Source of the DNA: CAYUQT01 sp964596165 | Lineage (GTDB): Bacteria > Planctomycetota > Phycisphaerae > UBA1845 > JAFGLZ01 | Direction: 5' to 3' | DNA length: 64,000 bases | Assembly (NCBI GenBank): GCA_964596165.1 | Contig: CAZQTW010000025.1 | Span: 1 to 64,000, forward strand | Shown: positions 63,437-64,000 of the stretch, in pieces | Numbering within the stretch: position 1 is the first letter of the stretch | How the letters are laid out: each line of letters begins with the position of its first letter | The notes under the pieces: generated by a model | Databases searched by the model: none | What the model was told of the DNA's origin: nothing | What the model saw: only the letters and a program-made list of their open reading frames with translations | Made by a program: the position numbers and the translations under genes

Positions 63437-63840
63437 TCAGTCCAGGAGCACACCATAATCCTTCGGGAGCGATTTGACGATCCTGACCGTCTCGACACCG
63501 ACCTGGACGACTTGGCAGATGAGGCGGACGATGTACTGTTCGTCGTCCGAACGGTTGGGATCGCTCGTGATGCCGCTCCGTGTGTCGGTGCTGACCTGGT
63601 CTGATCGAGGACCCATTCGAGGGCACTGCGATTGCCCAGTCGGTACTCGAAGACCTCCGGCGGGATACCCTTCGGACGGAGCGAATCGTTCACGATGACG
63701 GCGGTCTTGCGCTTGGTGAGTGTGATCTTCTCGACGCGGTACGACAGCGGCAGATCAGGTGTCTCGACCCGCATGAGCGGATATGGGTCTGCGGGGCGAA
63801 CCGGCGTGTCGATGCGCCGGTCATCGTGCCCAAGGACGCG
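63437..63840 (-). pseudogene. Frameshifted C-terminal fragment of a type ISP restriction-modification protein
   Basis: Open frame DPYPLMRVETPDLPLSYRVEKI, then VIVNDSLRPKGIPPEVFEYRLGNRSALEWVLDQ. At about 63600 one base is missing, and the next frame reads VSTDTRSGITSDPNR, then EQYIVRLICQVV and IVKSLPKDYGVLLD with a stop at 63437. The two halves in order match the C-terminus of the type ISP methylase/helicase-nuclease proteins. The large N-terminal part is absent, so this is a remnant even if the frameshift is a sequencing error. Confidence 0.8.
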
Positions 63841-64000
63841 CTAGGGTCGCGAGTTCCGGCGGGCGAGGGCGGTGTTCAGGTTCTTGCGGGCGTTTTCGAG
63901 GTCGGGTTTGAGGCGAAGGGCCTCGGTGAAGTGATGAATGGCCTCGTCGATCTTGCCCTGTCTCAGCAAGATCGCCCCCCAGTTGTTATGCGCCTCGGCG
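63841..64000 (-). CDS. TPR-repeat protein, C-terminal end (runs off window)
   Basis: About 53 codons ending at the window's right edge side: AEAHNNWGAILLRQGKIDEAI, then HHFTEALRLKPDLENARKNLNTALARRN and a stop at 63841-63843. One full TPR motif (W-G-x-L/I-L...A...F..A...P) and part of another are seen. The frame is open at the window edge. The stop sits directly before the ISP-like fragment. Confidence 0.78.
   Translation of the reverse strand, partial: AEAHNNWGAILLRQGKIDEAIHHFTEALRLKPDLENARKNLNTALARRNSRP

Overview
The window looks like part of a metagenome-assembled scaffold from a planctomycete (Planctomycetota). The inference rests on three things seen here: many sulfatases and Tat-exported carbohydrate-active enzymes, a type II pseudopilin-like protein, and three proteins with the C-x2-C-x-Y-N/S-L-x-G zinc ribbon common in that phylum. 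The DNA is GC-rich, gene density is moderate, and intergenic DNA is full of short dispersed palindromes. Two runs of exactly 100 N (57311-57410, 63306-63405) mark scaffold joins; repeats at their edges suggest both are assembler artefacts.

Layout. 1-4428: a 31-bp tandem repeat, two tandem M42 peptidases (one cytosolic, one Tat-exported) and a malate/lactate-type dehydrogenase. 4429-7822: a compact cassette of Mu-type capsid genes (protease I with an in-frame internal start for a Z-like scaffold, decoration protein, major capsid T, DUF1320/gp36) with no portal, terminase, tail or integrase. 7917-21000: a housekeeping block: uppP, pgpA, pgsA, rimO, a cupin, a DegT aminotransferase, lon, hsp20, an endonuclease III-like glycosylase, a CPBP protease, tRNA-Phe and a NapH/NapG-like fused polyferredoxin.

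21116-43005: secreted oxidoreductase, sugar isomerase-like, GH43-like, phosphodiesterase, sulfatases, GH5, GH106-like and beta-helix proteins, interleaved with a broken MNT/HEPN pair, a DUF433/DUF5615 pair, a decayed sialidase-like gene and zinc-ribbon membrane proteins. This reads as a sulfated-polysaccharide catabolic region. No SusC/SusD pair is present.

43006-58154: a zinc-ribbon protein, a vapBC-like operon with an unknown third gene, a DUF6932-type nucleotidyltransferase with a small coiled-coil partner, a beta-helix/SMP-30 fusion, an FAD oxidoreductase, a FadL-like porin, a second DUF433/DUF5615 pair lying between 153-bp direct repeats that duplicate the 3' end of a GH127-like gene, and a lipoprotein with seven CHB_HEX_C-like repeats plus a seven-bladed propeller. 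58470-64000: a DUF5009-type acyltransferase, a P-loop protein, a pseudopilin, an unknown secreted protein, a frameshifted fragment of a type ISP restriction-modification protein, and the end of a TPR protein.

The strongest leads for something undescribed are the stand-alone capsid cassette, the toxin-antitoxin pair between duplicated gene 3' ends, the three-gene vapBC operon, and hairpin families whose stems covary.
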